A program made the position numbers and the translations under genes. From Breviolum minutum Mf 1.05b.01 (Eukaryota > Sar > Dinophyceae > Suessiales > Symbiodiniaceae), in assembly GCA_000507305.1 (NCBI GenBank), contig DF239089.1, forward strand, positions 310,001 through 374,000: DNA of 64,000 nucleotides. The letters are read 5' to 3'. Of the stretch, positions 9,517 to 19,800 are shown one piece after another (position 1 is the stretch's first letter; each line of letters starts with the position of its first letter). The notes beneath the pieces are model-generated. The model did not search any database and was not told where the DNA came from. It saw only the letters and a list, made by a program, of their open reading frames with translations.

Positions 9517-12500
9517 AAATAGGCAAATTTATGGGTATGCTTGTCAATTCGAAGACTGGTAGGATGGTGACATCATTTTTGCGGTCACCTTGGTAGTTTG
9601 CTCCTGAAATGTTTCGCAAGCATTCCTTGTGCTAGGGGTATAGGATGAGTCCTTTCGGGGTAGGATGGTCTAGGGGTAGGACATAGATTTTTAGGTGGTG
9701 ATTTGTGTGTGCTTTCTTATGAATTGGGTGAGCACTCCCCCCCTTCAACAAATCCAACGCCCCCAACCAAACCCAACGAAAAACCCCGATATTTGGGTTC
9801 AAATATAGAATTTTGGCCGGGTGCCTATGTTAAATCTTCAGGGGTGTATATCGCTCAGTTCAACCAGGCTACACCCCAGTTATATAGTGGGCTTGGGCGG
9901 GTACCCCCAATTCAGGATTCAACCTGGAGCAGGGAAAAACACACCTTTCCCAAGCTGCTACACTCCGCTAAATTAATATGGCTGGCTGGAAAATCAAATT
10001 AGTTTGATGGTACTTGGATGTCCCAGGAATTTAGTAAATGGGGAGTTAATGGGTTGTAAATCTTGTAAATGGGATATTATATTGCGGTTCTAACCCACTA
10101 ATCCTAACCTTTGATACTAACTTTGTGGGACATGTGACATGCATCCAAGTATAGCTGGTGTCATGGTTGAGGAGAGCGCCTTGGGAGGATGGTGTACGGG
10201 TGGCACTCAATGCACCTATCAACCGATTGGTACCAGTTGCATGGCACGGGCTTCCCCAGCTTGTGAAGGGAGGGTTCGAAGCGAACATAAAAAGATGGGG
10301 GATCGCGACATTTTAAAGACAAACATCAGATGAAACCCAACAAATTTGCTGGATGGATGTTAACTTGTTTTCAACCATTTGTTTTCCTTTATGATCCGAA
10401 AACGGCTTGGTCGCGGCTTTAGCAACTTTGCTTTGAAGATGAAAAGGTGTTACATCCCAGCCCTAGGGATCCAATCACCTTCTGAGAATGGTAATGGCCT
10501 TGCTGAGGAGGTGATTATACACCCCAATCATCATCTGACAAGGTGATTGGATCCCTAGGGCAGTAGGTGAACTTCAGTTAAGACATATTTTTGAAGAGCT
10601 GCATCTCAGGTGGCTTATCATTGGTTCCCGTGCCTATTCGCGCACACGAGTCTAATTGTGTTTAGTACGGTGATCACTTCAAATCAATGGTTGTTTTTGG
10701 TTCCCGTAAAAGGTGGGCCTGGTGGCCATATATTCCCCCAATTGGCAGTATATACCACTTATATGCATATATATTTATATTTTTTTTGTTTTCTTCTTGT
10801 GGGGGGTTCTATGCTACCCACCACCCTTTCCGGGAACCAGAAACAACCACAGACTTTATGTTTTGAAGGACTTGTTTTCCCCTTTGAAACTTTGAGGAGG
10901 CAGATGCTTAGCATCTCGGTCACTCACGTGCTGGCACTCGTCAGTAGCGTGCTGGCACTTGCGTGCTGTCACTTGCTTCAATGCATTTTTGATTTGCTTC
11001 CTCTAAACATCTATTCATGCGGTCATCATCCCCTGAAATGCTTTTTTAAAGCTCTGGCAAATGCATTGGAGACAGTGGCCGCACTTATGGGAGATGCAGC
11101 GAATGCATTTTTCTGAATAAAAATGCATTTGGCGACGTTGAGACCTACCCAGGACTCAAAACAGAACCTCAGTGGCGAATGCATTTTTTCCGGTTCACAA
11201 ATCGTTTTCTTCTGAACAGCTGCTAATGGAGCTGCTGCCGCTTAAGCAATTCTCTGCGGCCGGGGTGTTCTCCGCTGCCTCTGGCATGGGGGCAGGGCCC
11301 GGGGGCCTCTGTACAGGTGGGGGGCACCTCGTGCTCAAAATCTCGGTTTGACCCCATGCCAGAGGCGAGACCGCTCCGGCCTCGTTCCTTAAGCAGCAGT
11401 AGTTCAAGCAGCTGTTCAGAAGCACTAATTGCAGAAGACGATTTGTGAACCGGAAAAAATGCCTTCGCCGCTGCGGTTCTGTTTTGAGTCCCCGGTAGGC
11501 CTCAACGTCGCCAATGCGTTTCTTTTATTCAGAAAATGCATTCACATGATTCTCTGGATAGCAAACCCACTGTGTGACGACACTGCGTGCTGGCACGCAG
11601 CGTTGCGCGTGCTGCGTGCTGAAGCTGCTAAGGGCAGATGTGCTTGCTGGAAGGTGGAGTGGTAGTCCATCGTAGGATAAACTACCTACCTACTAGTGAA
11701 TTTATCAACCAAGAATTTCAGGTACCTAAAATGGAGGGTTTCCTGAACCTTATCAGGCTATTTTTTGGAGTGGGTTTTCCCTCACATAAGCCTTACATAA
11801 CGCTTACATAGGTGAGTACCCTCCATTTTGGGTACCTGAAATGTTTGGTGTTGTTTTCTTTATATATATATATATGTTTGTTTTAACCTGTTGCAGGACC
11901 GCACAATGATTTATCTTCAAACAACTGAATTCTTCAAAGACCAAACTACAAATATATGATCACAAAATCTGAGCACCTACATTTTCGCATGTTCCCATAT
12001 GATTCGGGTTGGTTCACCCTATAATCCCAATTGGAGCTATATGAAGACCAGCTGGGTTGAACTTGCACTGGTTTTGGGGTCGCCTTTCGGATCTGTTTCA
12101 CGAGGTCACACCTGGTTGTCATTGGCAGCCAGCCACTGCACCCTTAATGGTGCCCATGTGAAGGCGGGATTGATGGAACCGAAGTGTGGGAAACGGGTGA
12201 TAAGCAGTACCTGGATATCCCAGTTAGTAAGTAGTTAGTAATTAGTAACCATCATTTACAAACCATGTAGGCCATTTGGAAGGGAAGAACCATGGTTTTT
12301 TACCACCTACTAAAATGGGATGATCCTCCAAGTAGAGGATATCAAGAACGGTGGAAGGGGTGTTGAGAAGCTGTTGATGGAAGAAATCCCAAACAACCAC
12401 CTGGGATGTAGAGAAGCCACGTAAATACTGGGATAAACTACTTGGTACTACTTAGCTCAACGGGTAAACGCCGGATTTCTGAACCATCAACAGTGTGTTT

Positions 12501-13816
12501 GGATCTTGAATACATCAACTAACAGGGGATTCAACAAAGTGACCTTTTTATTCCCTATTTAATTGGAGCACTTTATCCAACCTTTCCAAGAGGGTCACGT
12601 GAACTCACTCACCATCCCAAGTTAAGGTCACCTAACCGCAGAAGTGCCAGGTAATCAACTACCGTTGATGGTTCAGAAATCCTGCACCAGTTGAGGTTGG
12701 TAGTTTATCCTGTTTTTTACTGGGTTTTATACATCCCAGGTGGTTGTTTTGGATTTCTGAACCATCAACAGTATCAAGTCGTTTTCTTTGCATGTTGTTG
12801 ATGCTACTCACCTTGCTATCTGACAACTTTAACTAGGTAACTAGGTTTAAAAATTTGGTAAGGGGTACCCTTCCCTAAAACTAACGGCTTGTTTACCCCT
12901 GAACATAGGCCTTTTCTCCCAAAAGGAAGTCGGATCAGATCGTTTTCAAACCATTCATTTTCAGGGGCGTTTGTTGTTTGTTTCCGGGACGGTAGCGTTT
13001 TTTTTGGAATAGTTTAGGGTTTTCTTGAGAGCCTCAGAGTCTAAAGTCAAGACGGGTCTGAAGACAAAAGCAATTTGGCTTCTTAGGCGGATAAACCATG
13101 TATAGCAGGTGCATGGTGGTACAAATATAGGGTACCCGTTTTTGATTTTCAAGTATCCAATATGATGGTTATGATTTTCGGATGTGCAGATTCGTCATAA
13201 CTAGTGCACTTCTAAACAGAGTGTTTTCAGGGCAGTGAAGGAACACGCATCTGAAACTTTGCCACTGACTCATCGGAGGCAGTTCATTGCATGTCTGGTT
13301 GGTGGCAACTCAAATATTTTTTTATTTTCACCCCGAACTTTGGGGAAGATGAACCCATTTTGACTCATATTTTTCAGATGGGTTGGTCCAACCACCAACT
13401 AGATGTACATTTCCGGAAAAAGAACTGCTAGACCTCCAAAATGATGGGACTTGGGCTTCAACTATGGGGATATTTTCTGGAAATTTTGTGTATTTTTGGT
13501 GTGTCCATGCATGCTACTTTTCGGGGGAGTTTTTTGTTTATGTCTTCCCAGATGCGGCGAATGGGACTGGAATATGTGCCTACAATTTACCATCAAATTG
13601 AAGGCATACATGTAGGTGAATATTCCAGTGACATGGAGCAGATGGGATTGGATTCGACTACCCAAATCTCGTATACCCAAAGTGTCGTGGGTGTTTTTCG
13701 CTTCTTTACCCTGGACCAGGCACCGACATTGTCTCTTGTGAGATCTTTTGAACTCTTGAAATAGCTGAAACAAACGGCGCGTTTGTGCAACGTGGAGTTT
13801 CTTCCAACATGGCGAC
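8471..13816 (+). CDS. g2: multi-exon gene of unknown function
   Basis: Exons are 8471-9316 (846 bp), 10155-10262, a probable one ending at 12196, then 13231-13292, 13378-13487 and 13765-13816. Phase agrees from 8471 to 10262 and from 13231 to 13816; the link across 12 kb is not proven. The first exon encodes 282 residues with no recognised domain. A Mi-A element interrupts the coding sequence between 13292 and 13378 and behaves as an intron. Upstream and downstream ends were not found. Confidence 0.5.
9365..9514 (+). repeat. (TTGTGG)n/(GTT)n microsatellite in g2 intron
   Basis: About 150 bp of TGGTTG and GTT units begin 49 bp after the donor at 9317. The poly-Val and poly-Thr frames here are artefacts. 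Confidence 0.95.
9515..10013. other. Intron sequence
   Basis: Includes a partial Mi-B right end (AAATCTTCAGGGGTGTATA near 9834). An open stretch at 9703-10002 is not convincingly coding. Confidence 0.4.
10014..10151 (+). repeat. Mi-F2 element ending at a g2 exon
   Basis: The left end CTTGGATGTCCCAGGAA pairs with the right end GGGACATGTGACATGCATCC-AAGTA. The exon acceptor TATAG follows directly. Confidence 0.6.
10155..10262 (+). CDS. g2 exon
   Basis: Acceptor AAGTATAG and donor CAGCTT|GTGAAG. It reads LVSWLRRAPWEDGVRVALNA then PINRLVPVAWHGLPQL, phase 0-0, agreeing with 8471-9316. Confidence 0.5.
10454..10568. repeat. Mi-J2 palindromic element
   Basis: GCCCTAGGGATCCAATCACC pairs with GGTGATTGGATCCCTAGGGC. 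A related copy lies at about 63812-63915. Confidence 0.75.
11100..11540. repeat. Long GC-rich inverted repeat (foldback), arms about 190 bp
   Basis: The left arm (about 11100-11294) and right arm (about 11350-11540) are reverse complements with a few indels. Shared blocks include GGCGACGTTGAG, GGACTCAAAACAGAACC, TTTTTTCCGGTTCACAAATC and GCCTCTGGCATGGGG. The loop of about 55 bp contains GGGCCCGGGGGCC. GTGCTGGCAC-type repeats outside the arms (10930-10977 and 11578-11627) extend the symmetry. The composition contrasts with the AT-rich surroundings. Confidence 0.85.
11714..11843. repeat. Mi-H element
   Basis: Ends ATTTCAGGTACCTAAAATGG and CCATTTTGGGTACCTGAAAT. Other copies are at 22006 and 27119. 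The ends contain CAG|GTACCT, a good donor string. Confidence 0.8.
11975..12196 (+). CDS. candidate g2 exon
   Basis: An open frame reads SYMKTSWVELALVLGSPFGS then VSRGHTWLSLAASHCTLNGA, with donor AAACGG|GTGATA. The acceptor (AATCTGAG near 11974) is weak, so the start is approximate. Confidence 0.35.
12218..12343. repeat. Mi-F type element
   Basis: TATCCCAGTTAGTAAGTAGT pairs loosely with the right end TGGGATGATCCTCCAAGTA. A related copy lies at about 19600-19735. Confidence 0.5.
12371..12493. repeat. Mi-C element
   Basis: Ends CTGTTGATGGAAGAAATCCC and GGATTTCTGAACCATCAACAG. Confidence 0.8.
12662..12772. repeat. Mi-C element
   Basis: Ends CCGTTGATGGTTCAGAAATCC and GGATTTCTGAACCATCAACAG. It is the second copy within 300 bp. 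Confidence 0.8.
12870..12990. repeat. Mi-M element
   Basis: Left CCCTAAAACTAACGGCTTG and right GGGGCGTTTGTTGTTTG-TTTCCGGGA, with internal CCCAAAAGGAA. Other copies lie at 35428, 36529-36770 (interrupted) and 38762. Confidence 0.6.
13231..13292 (+). CDS. g2 exon, 5' half of an exon split by Mi-A
   Basis: Acceptor GTGTTTTCAG. It reads AVKEHASETLPLTHRRQFIA and ends GCAT|GTCTGG, where the GT lies in the target-site duplication. If the Mi-A copy is removed, the frame continues directly into CTFPEKELLDLQNDGTW at 13404. Confidence 0.65.
13295..13402 (+). mobile_element. Mi-A introner-like insertion inside a coding exon
   Basis: 108 bp from CTGGTTGGTGGCAACTC to CCACCAACTAG, flanked on both sides by ATGT (13291-13294 and 13403-13406). 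The internal block GACTCATATTTTTCAG ends at 13377. Splicing GCAT|GT to CAG|ATGGG removes 85 nt and leaves 27 extra nt in frame, adding Y-G-L-V-Q-P-P-T-R before CTFPEKE. Removing the element plus one ATGT also restores one uninterrupted frame. Duplication, inverted repeats and frame together show insertion into a pre-existing exon. No transposase is present. Confidence 0.8.
13378..13487 (+). CDS. g2 exon, 3' half plus exonised Mi-A tail
   Basis: Begins after the Mi-A CAG. It reads GLVQPPTR (from the element), then CTFPEKELLDLQNDGTWAS and TMGIFSGNF; donor AATTTT|GTGTAT. It ends in phase 0, matching the exon at 13765. Confidence 0.6.
13765..13816 (+). CDS. g2 exon
   Basis: Acceptor TTGAAATAG and strong donor GGCGAC|GTAAGA. 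It reads LKQTARLCNVEFLPTWR. The opposite strand is also open here, but this side has the splice signals. Confidence 0.45.
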
Positions 13817-14250
13817 GTAAGACGAGGATCGAACGGTAGAACTGTGGATCTCCCATATCTAAATCTGAAGGCTTTTTGTTGACACACCACTTGAAATGCA
13901 ACACGTTTGAACATATGTTTGTTTCACTTTTGTTTCATAAGAGTGAGCCCCCAAAAACTGGAAATTTGGAAACTCATTTTCCTTTATGCTTTCCTTTTGG
14001 GGGTGAAAGCTAAATTCGTCACATCTTCAGATTTGCTGGGGTCCCAGTACTCTTTTTTTGGGACGGTCAGATGAGATCTCTCGGCGAAAATAGACGTAGA
14101 TCATGAGCAGCTTTGACACCCAAAGTGGTGATATCTCGTAGAGGGAATGGATGCGGCAAAAAAGAAGGGATAAGGAGCAGATAAGGAGCGGGGAACAGTG
14201 ATGTGAAGGCACCCCCAGACATTTCACAGCTTGCCCCTTAAAACAAGGAT

Positions 14251-14353
14251 CTGGGTGGTGTTTTCAATGATTTTTTATTTTCACCCCGATCCCTGGGAAA
14301 ATGATTCAATTTGACTAATATGTTTCAAATGGGTTGGTCCAACCACCAACTAG
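14251..14353 (+). repeat. Mi-A copy (CAA form)
   Basis: Starts CTGGGTGGTGTTTTCAATG and ends GGTCCAACCACCAACTAG; the acceptor site reads TATGTTTCAA. Confidence 0.8.
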
Positions 14354-15988
14354 AGGATGCTTGGAAAACTATCAGTTTCCTTTTGGGATTCGGTGTGTTT
14401 TATTGAGGTGTTAAATACGAAGGGCTGGGATGGTAAAGTGCCGGGTTTTCAAGCGATTGAATAAGTCACCCCTGCCCGAAACGTAAGGTGTAACTTATTT
14501 GAGAATCATCCTCAAAGTTGTTTCAGGGGGGTTCAAGCATGTGTACACCCCGGAAACACCCGCGAACTTTAACATAGCCCCTGAAAATAGGCCTCCACAA
14601 TAGGAAATTCGTATTGAAAACCATCTTTTTTGGGGGGCTATGCTAGTTTCAAAGACCATTCCCCAGGTGACTCAAAGTGACCTTTTTATCCCCTAGTTGG
14701 AGGTCACTTAACCATTGAAAAGGGTCACGTTTTCACCATCCCAAAAAGGTCACCAGCAAAATTGCCATTCCAATAATAGTTCCCCGGAAGGAGCAATTTT
14801 GTTCAGATTGCCCGGGGGATTTCAACGACACCACGGACCTCCAAACAACAGAAAAAGATGATGTATATTGTGTCATTTGGCAGGACGTTTTTGAATACAA
14901 TTCAATGAAACATGATCATGATACTGATGCATAAAAACTTAAGAACAACAATATAAAAATGAGAATGATAATGATAATAATGATACAGTAGAATAATGAC
15001 AATGATGTATAGTAGGTTTTTTTTTTTCGAATCCTTCATGATGTTCCCTACACATTTGATGCCAGGATTGGATTGGTGGTTGCTGATTGATTTTCCGCTG
15101 CGGGAAGCAAACAACACACAAACAAATCTTCTTCCTGGTTCCATAAACAAACCTTTCTTTTAATTGCCCTAGGCTTCCAAACACCTGGTTTTCGGAGGTA
15201 TGAAAAGACCCCAAAAACATACCATCCAAAAACCAAACCTCAGGGGGTATTACTGGAAGACTAGGGTTGGATGGAAATGGTGAAACAGCCCATTTTTACA
15301 TGTGATGATTTGGAGTCGACTCCAACTGATAGCCAACCAGTTTAATTCCCATGGCAAGGCAACTTACCCGGAGCCAACGTACCCACCCCCAGAAATAAGG
15401 CCTTATTAATTATTCAATCCTTATTTCTGAGGGTGTACGTTACGGGGGGGCGGGGGGGTAGGTTGACCAGCCATGAATGATGGAATTTTCATTTTGGCGA
15501 TTCTAACTTTTTTGGAAATGGATACGGGCGCCTGTTCATGTTGGCATGGGGGACGAGTGGTATTTCAACTGTGCATTTATACGTAGGAATGACAGCCCAA
15601 GTCAGGCTAGATTTTTGTTCAAATAAGAGCACCGCCTACAAGTATCACTTAATGGTGAATTTGTGTTAATTCCTTGGCGGGTTGGAATTCTTGGGCCTCG
15701 ACATTCTCAATGCAGCAATCCCCTTTTATGAAGGGGTCTTGCCTGGATTCCTAATTCACTTTCGGCCCCAAAAAGTATCCTGAAGCACAAACCTCGGGTA
15801 AAACTAACGTATACATGAAAATCCCAAATCTTTCCTGGTTTTTTGCCTTTGAAGATGGTGGATTTTTTTATGGCTATGATCGTAAACCGAGAAGGTAAGC
15901 AAAATCTGTTGATGAAAGTGATGAAAGTCATGTCACCTGTTTGCTCATTGGATGCCGCTGTCTTTCTCACTCTCGAACATTGTTTCAG
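14354..15988. other. Repeat-rich stretch without a clear exon
   Basis: Contains diverged Mi-B/Mi-M pieces (14540-14640), a palindrome around GTGACCTTTTTATCCCC (14665-14760, related to 12535-12640), AT-rich low-complexity DNA (14900-15030), a Mi-K copy (15165-15266) and an AAATAAGGCCTTATTAAT palindrome (15394-15447). Confidence 0.45.
15165..15266. repeat. Mi-K palindromic element
   Basis: CCCTAGGCTTCCAAACACC pairs with the right end TTACTGGAAGACTAGGG. Confidence 0.7.
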
Positions 15989-16541
15989 CGCTGGATTTTC
16001 TTGCAAGACGGACATCCTGTTGGGAACTATCATATAGATCTCAATCATATGATCCTATTCCTTATCCTTTTTAAGTTTAGAAGCATCTTCCCCGTCAAAC
16101 CCATTGGGCTGCCTCACAGACAGCAGAAACAAACAGAAAAGACAACTCACACATCTTCTATTTTGCCTTCAAGATGTAGCCATACTGCACTGTTTTTTTC
16201 CAACACCAACCACTCTAGAAGGATGCGTTCCCAACAAAAATGGCTCGGTAAAACAAACAAGCTTGTAAGATTGAAACAATCAATCGACATCAACCCTCAA
16301 AAGTTTTTAAAAGCCAAGTCAAACACCAAAGTTTCGAATTTCCTTGTGCCCCATGAAATCCTGCCCTTCGCAAGCCATGAAACCTGAACCAATCAGGATG
16401 ACTCATAGTTCATGTCATGTCAAGGTTTTGTTGTGGTTGCTCAGGTTTTAGTTTTCAAACTTAACCCAAAGAAAACACCACCCGGTCAACAAAAAGAAAC
16501 AAAAAATCCCGAACCAGCAGGAAATTTCTTCGTTCTTGCAG

Positions 16542-16695
16542 GGGTAAACACGTTGATTCGACTCCGAATCGGGTTTTCCGCCCCCATGCCATGGTGGGCC
16601 GTTTTGAGAGTGCTGAGTTGAAAAGGGATGCATTGGCACATGAGGCAGGTCGATTTTTTCGCAGGGAAGAAACTGTCCGGAAACATGTTTTCGTG
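16542..16695 (+). CDS. g3 exon
   Basis: Acceptor CGTTCTTGCAG and donor TTCGTG|GTGATG. It reads KHVDSTPNRVFRPHAMVGRF then ESAELKRDALAHEAGRFFRR. This is a strongly protein-like frame. Confidence 0.6.
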
Positions 16696-16709
16696 GTGAT
16701 GATATAGGG

Positions 16710-16808
<99 letters not shown>

Positions 16809-19800
16809 GCATTCGACATGAAGCAAGTCCTGTTAACATCACCAGACTTCTTGGGATCGTTTTCGGGTGATCCCCCTGTCAGTAGCAGTAGCCACCAGAC
16901 TTACCCTCCGAGATCAACGAACATAGCTGCCTGGCAAAATGAAGCAGGAATGATGATGTATTTCATGTTTTTCTATTCAATCAATGTGTATCTTTCCCCT
17001 GGCCATGTTAGTTGGACGGAGGCTATTGGATGATTTTTGCTAGGGGATCCTCATTATGAAGGAGATCCCCCTCGGAGATAAGTGATCAAAAAATCATTGC
17101 ACCAGATGGCCCTCCAGTTCTATGGTTCTCCAGGTTCTCCTGATATGACAGTTGGGCATGACACAAACTATGCTTGTTGATGTTTGTTGTTGGGGTTGTT
17201 TCTGTCATATAGTATACCCTTGGTTATAGGAATTACTTGGACTTAGTGCAGCCTATTATTGAAATTCTTATGACATAAAAAGCAATCATGGAATTTTAGC
17301 AAAGGCGTAAAAGGGTAATCGATTACAATGGCAAGCCATCCTGAAAGTTGGGTCGTCATGATCCATTTTGAGGAAACATATCTGGGTGATGGTTTCAAAT
17401 ATTTTTAATTTTCACCCCGGATCCTCGGGGAAATGATCCCATTTGACTAATATGTTTCAAATGGGTTGAAACCACCACCTAGTTATGTAGTGATTTTGGC
17501 AGAGTAATTATATATATATATATATACATATACTTGGCATCTAATCTAATTACCGACAAACAAATATTTTTAGTTTCTTCTGTAAACCTTCCAATTTGCT
17601 TGAATTAACCACCCTAAGAAGAATCTAAGAATCCTGACCTTTCAAGAGTGGCTTTTTTGAGGACCAATACACCCCTACGATAGGGGTTCAAAGAGGGTCC
17701 AGTGGTTCTTAGGGCAGATTGTTTGACACACACAAAACCGCGCCGGCTCCCCCTTCCCGGCTGTTTTTTCCGGACCAGTTTCACACGAAATCGGAGACAT
17801 GAAATCACGCAGTGACAGCAGCAAGATTTGATGATATCTAGAAAAATCTGGAAAGTTCACTGGGGGAAAACTATCCAAAAGAATCTCCAACAGAACGATA
17901 CTGGGAACGGAACCGGAACGGAACCTGATTATCTAAAAGCTTCCTGGGATGACCATTCCCAATATATAAGGAGTTGATCGATACGATCGCACATTTCAGT
18001 GAAACGGTTCTCTGTTCAACAAAATTGGCGACACGAAAGAGACGACTCAGCGAACGACCCATCTTCAAAGGTGAAACACTGAAATTCCCTGGGGGTTGAT
18101 CTCATCCATTTGAGAAATTACTAGGTGGTGGCAACTCAAATGTTTTTCATATTTCAACCCGATCCTGGGGGAAATGATCCAGATTTGACTTGCGTATATT
18201 TTTCGAATGGGTTGAAACGTATACCTAGTATATTATGGTTCCCTAAATTTTGGTGGTTCCAGTTCCTAGTCCATAATTTGCAGCCACCCCTGCCCTTGGA
18301 ACATCACTCCGTTGCCATCATGGACACGGTAGCTGGGTCTTGACTTGGGGGGTTGGACCTGGTGTTCGTTTTGGTTTTTGGGAGGTCATATTTTTACCCA
18401 TACCCAAACACGAGTGTTAACGTTGGAGCTGGTCGATCTTTATATACCTACATTTTGGGTAGTTTAGGAGGTAAAGGTAAATGTACCCATAGGATCCATG
18501 TGTGGGATATTTACCTACATTTACCATAAAAATCAACCAAATGTAGGTAAATATATCATACATGGATGGTATGGGGTAGGTAAATAGGCCGAATACATGG
18601 AGTGTTACGGATACAAGAGATTTCTTTTAAACCGACAGGTTTCCAAAGTGCAGTGGTCGTTTTTTTCGATGGGGGTCTGCAGATGGCAAAATCGAAGAAC
18701 GGAGTTTTACACCTTCATTCGTAGGAAATAATGAGCCCAATTTGACGTCGTATTGGGAACGAACCCATAGCAAAAAACACCAACGAGTTTAACTACACAT
18801 AACTGCTGGAAGATGGGTGTCAGGTCTTGTTAACTTATGTTAGTTTGCGATCACGGTTGTACAGTTGTACCTGTAACATTCCTTAGGGAAATGATGAGCC
18901 CAATTATTGGGCCCAATTTGACGAAATCTCCTAGTTATCTTTTTGCGTGGCCAAAAGATTCCACTCACTTAATGAAATCTTGTGTAGATGTCTTTGGAGT
19001 GCGGCAGGCTTACTTCATTGGAGTGCGCCATTGGTTGGACCTGTTGGACTCCTCACCAGATAGTCATCCTGAAAAAAAGGGTGTTGTGTTGCAGGCATAA
19101 CTGGGGGGCCATCCCATTTAGCAGTAGCAATTCCAAAAAAACCCGGCTCTTAACATGAATGCCAACGAATAGAAATCATGACTGGATCCTATCAAAAACC
19201 ATGCTGGAAATTTAAAAAATCCCTGGAAAAAAAAACAGCATGCACTTCATGAAGTTAAGAAGCTTGCCGCCTGAAAATGTTCAGCATCCCCAAAAGGAAA
19301 GGATTGAAAAACGTCCAACCATCATTTTTCGGGGCGAAATTCGGGAAGACTGAGGCAACTTGGCTGAGAAGTGCCTCTGCGGCGGATCTGCTGGCTGCAA
19401 GCAGGGACATGGAAGTATGGACACCTGCACGACGGACGAGTTGCTCGGTATACCTGGCGAACAGAAACGGTGAGTCGACCAATGGAAGAATGGCAAAGGG
19501 GCCATGTGTGAGTTTGAGGGCTAATTAACTCTAAGAAGGCACAAGTAGTTTTAAGTCTTGTTTTGGGACTATTTGGATGATCATCCCATGACTTGGATAC
19601 GTGGTTAATAAGCATTAGTTACTAAGCCCTAAGTAGGGTTGTGGAACCCCTTCCAAATTGCCTTTCCATGGCTTGTGAATTGGGGTTACTGACTACTTAC
19701 TACCTGGGATGACCCTCCAAGTATCCAACTTTGTTCACACTGTGATTTGTGAATTTCGAAACAAATTTTTGAGGGTCAAAATACCTCCTCACAAGGTGTT

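Noticed and set aside
9287-9619. Poly-Thr and poly-Val frames
   Set aside because: Produced by the (TTGTGG)n/(GTT)n repeat; only the exon up to 9316 is coding.
11195-11425. 76-codon minus frame
   Set aside because: It lies wholly inside the foldback arms and loop, so openness may only reflect GC-rich repeat sequence.
13562-13640. Coding-looking frame after 13487
   Set aside because: It overlaps a diverged Mi-D palindrome and continues past a good donor; phase supports splicing to 13765.
15941-16387. 148-codon + frame
   Set aside because: Only the first 10-20 codons after TTTCAG (RWIFLQDGHP) look coding; the rest is AT-rich Lys/Asn/Thr sequence with poor support.
16542-16570. tRNA-like T-arm string (GTTGATTCGACTCC)
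   Set aside because: No cloverleaf can be formed around it, and it lies in a good exon.
16448-16842. Poly-Asn, Gln and Tyr minus frames
   Set aside because: Antisense reading of the (GTA)n-(GTT)n repeat.
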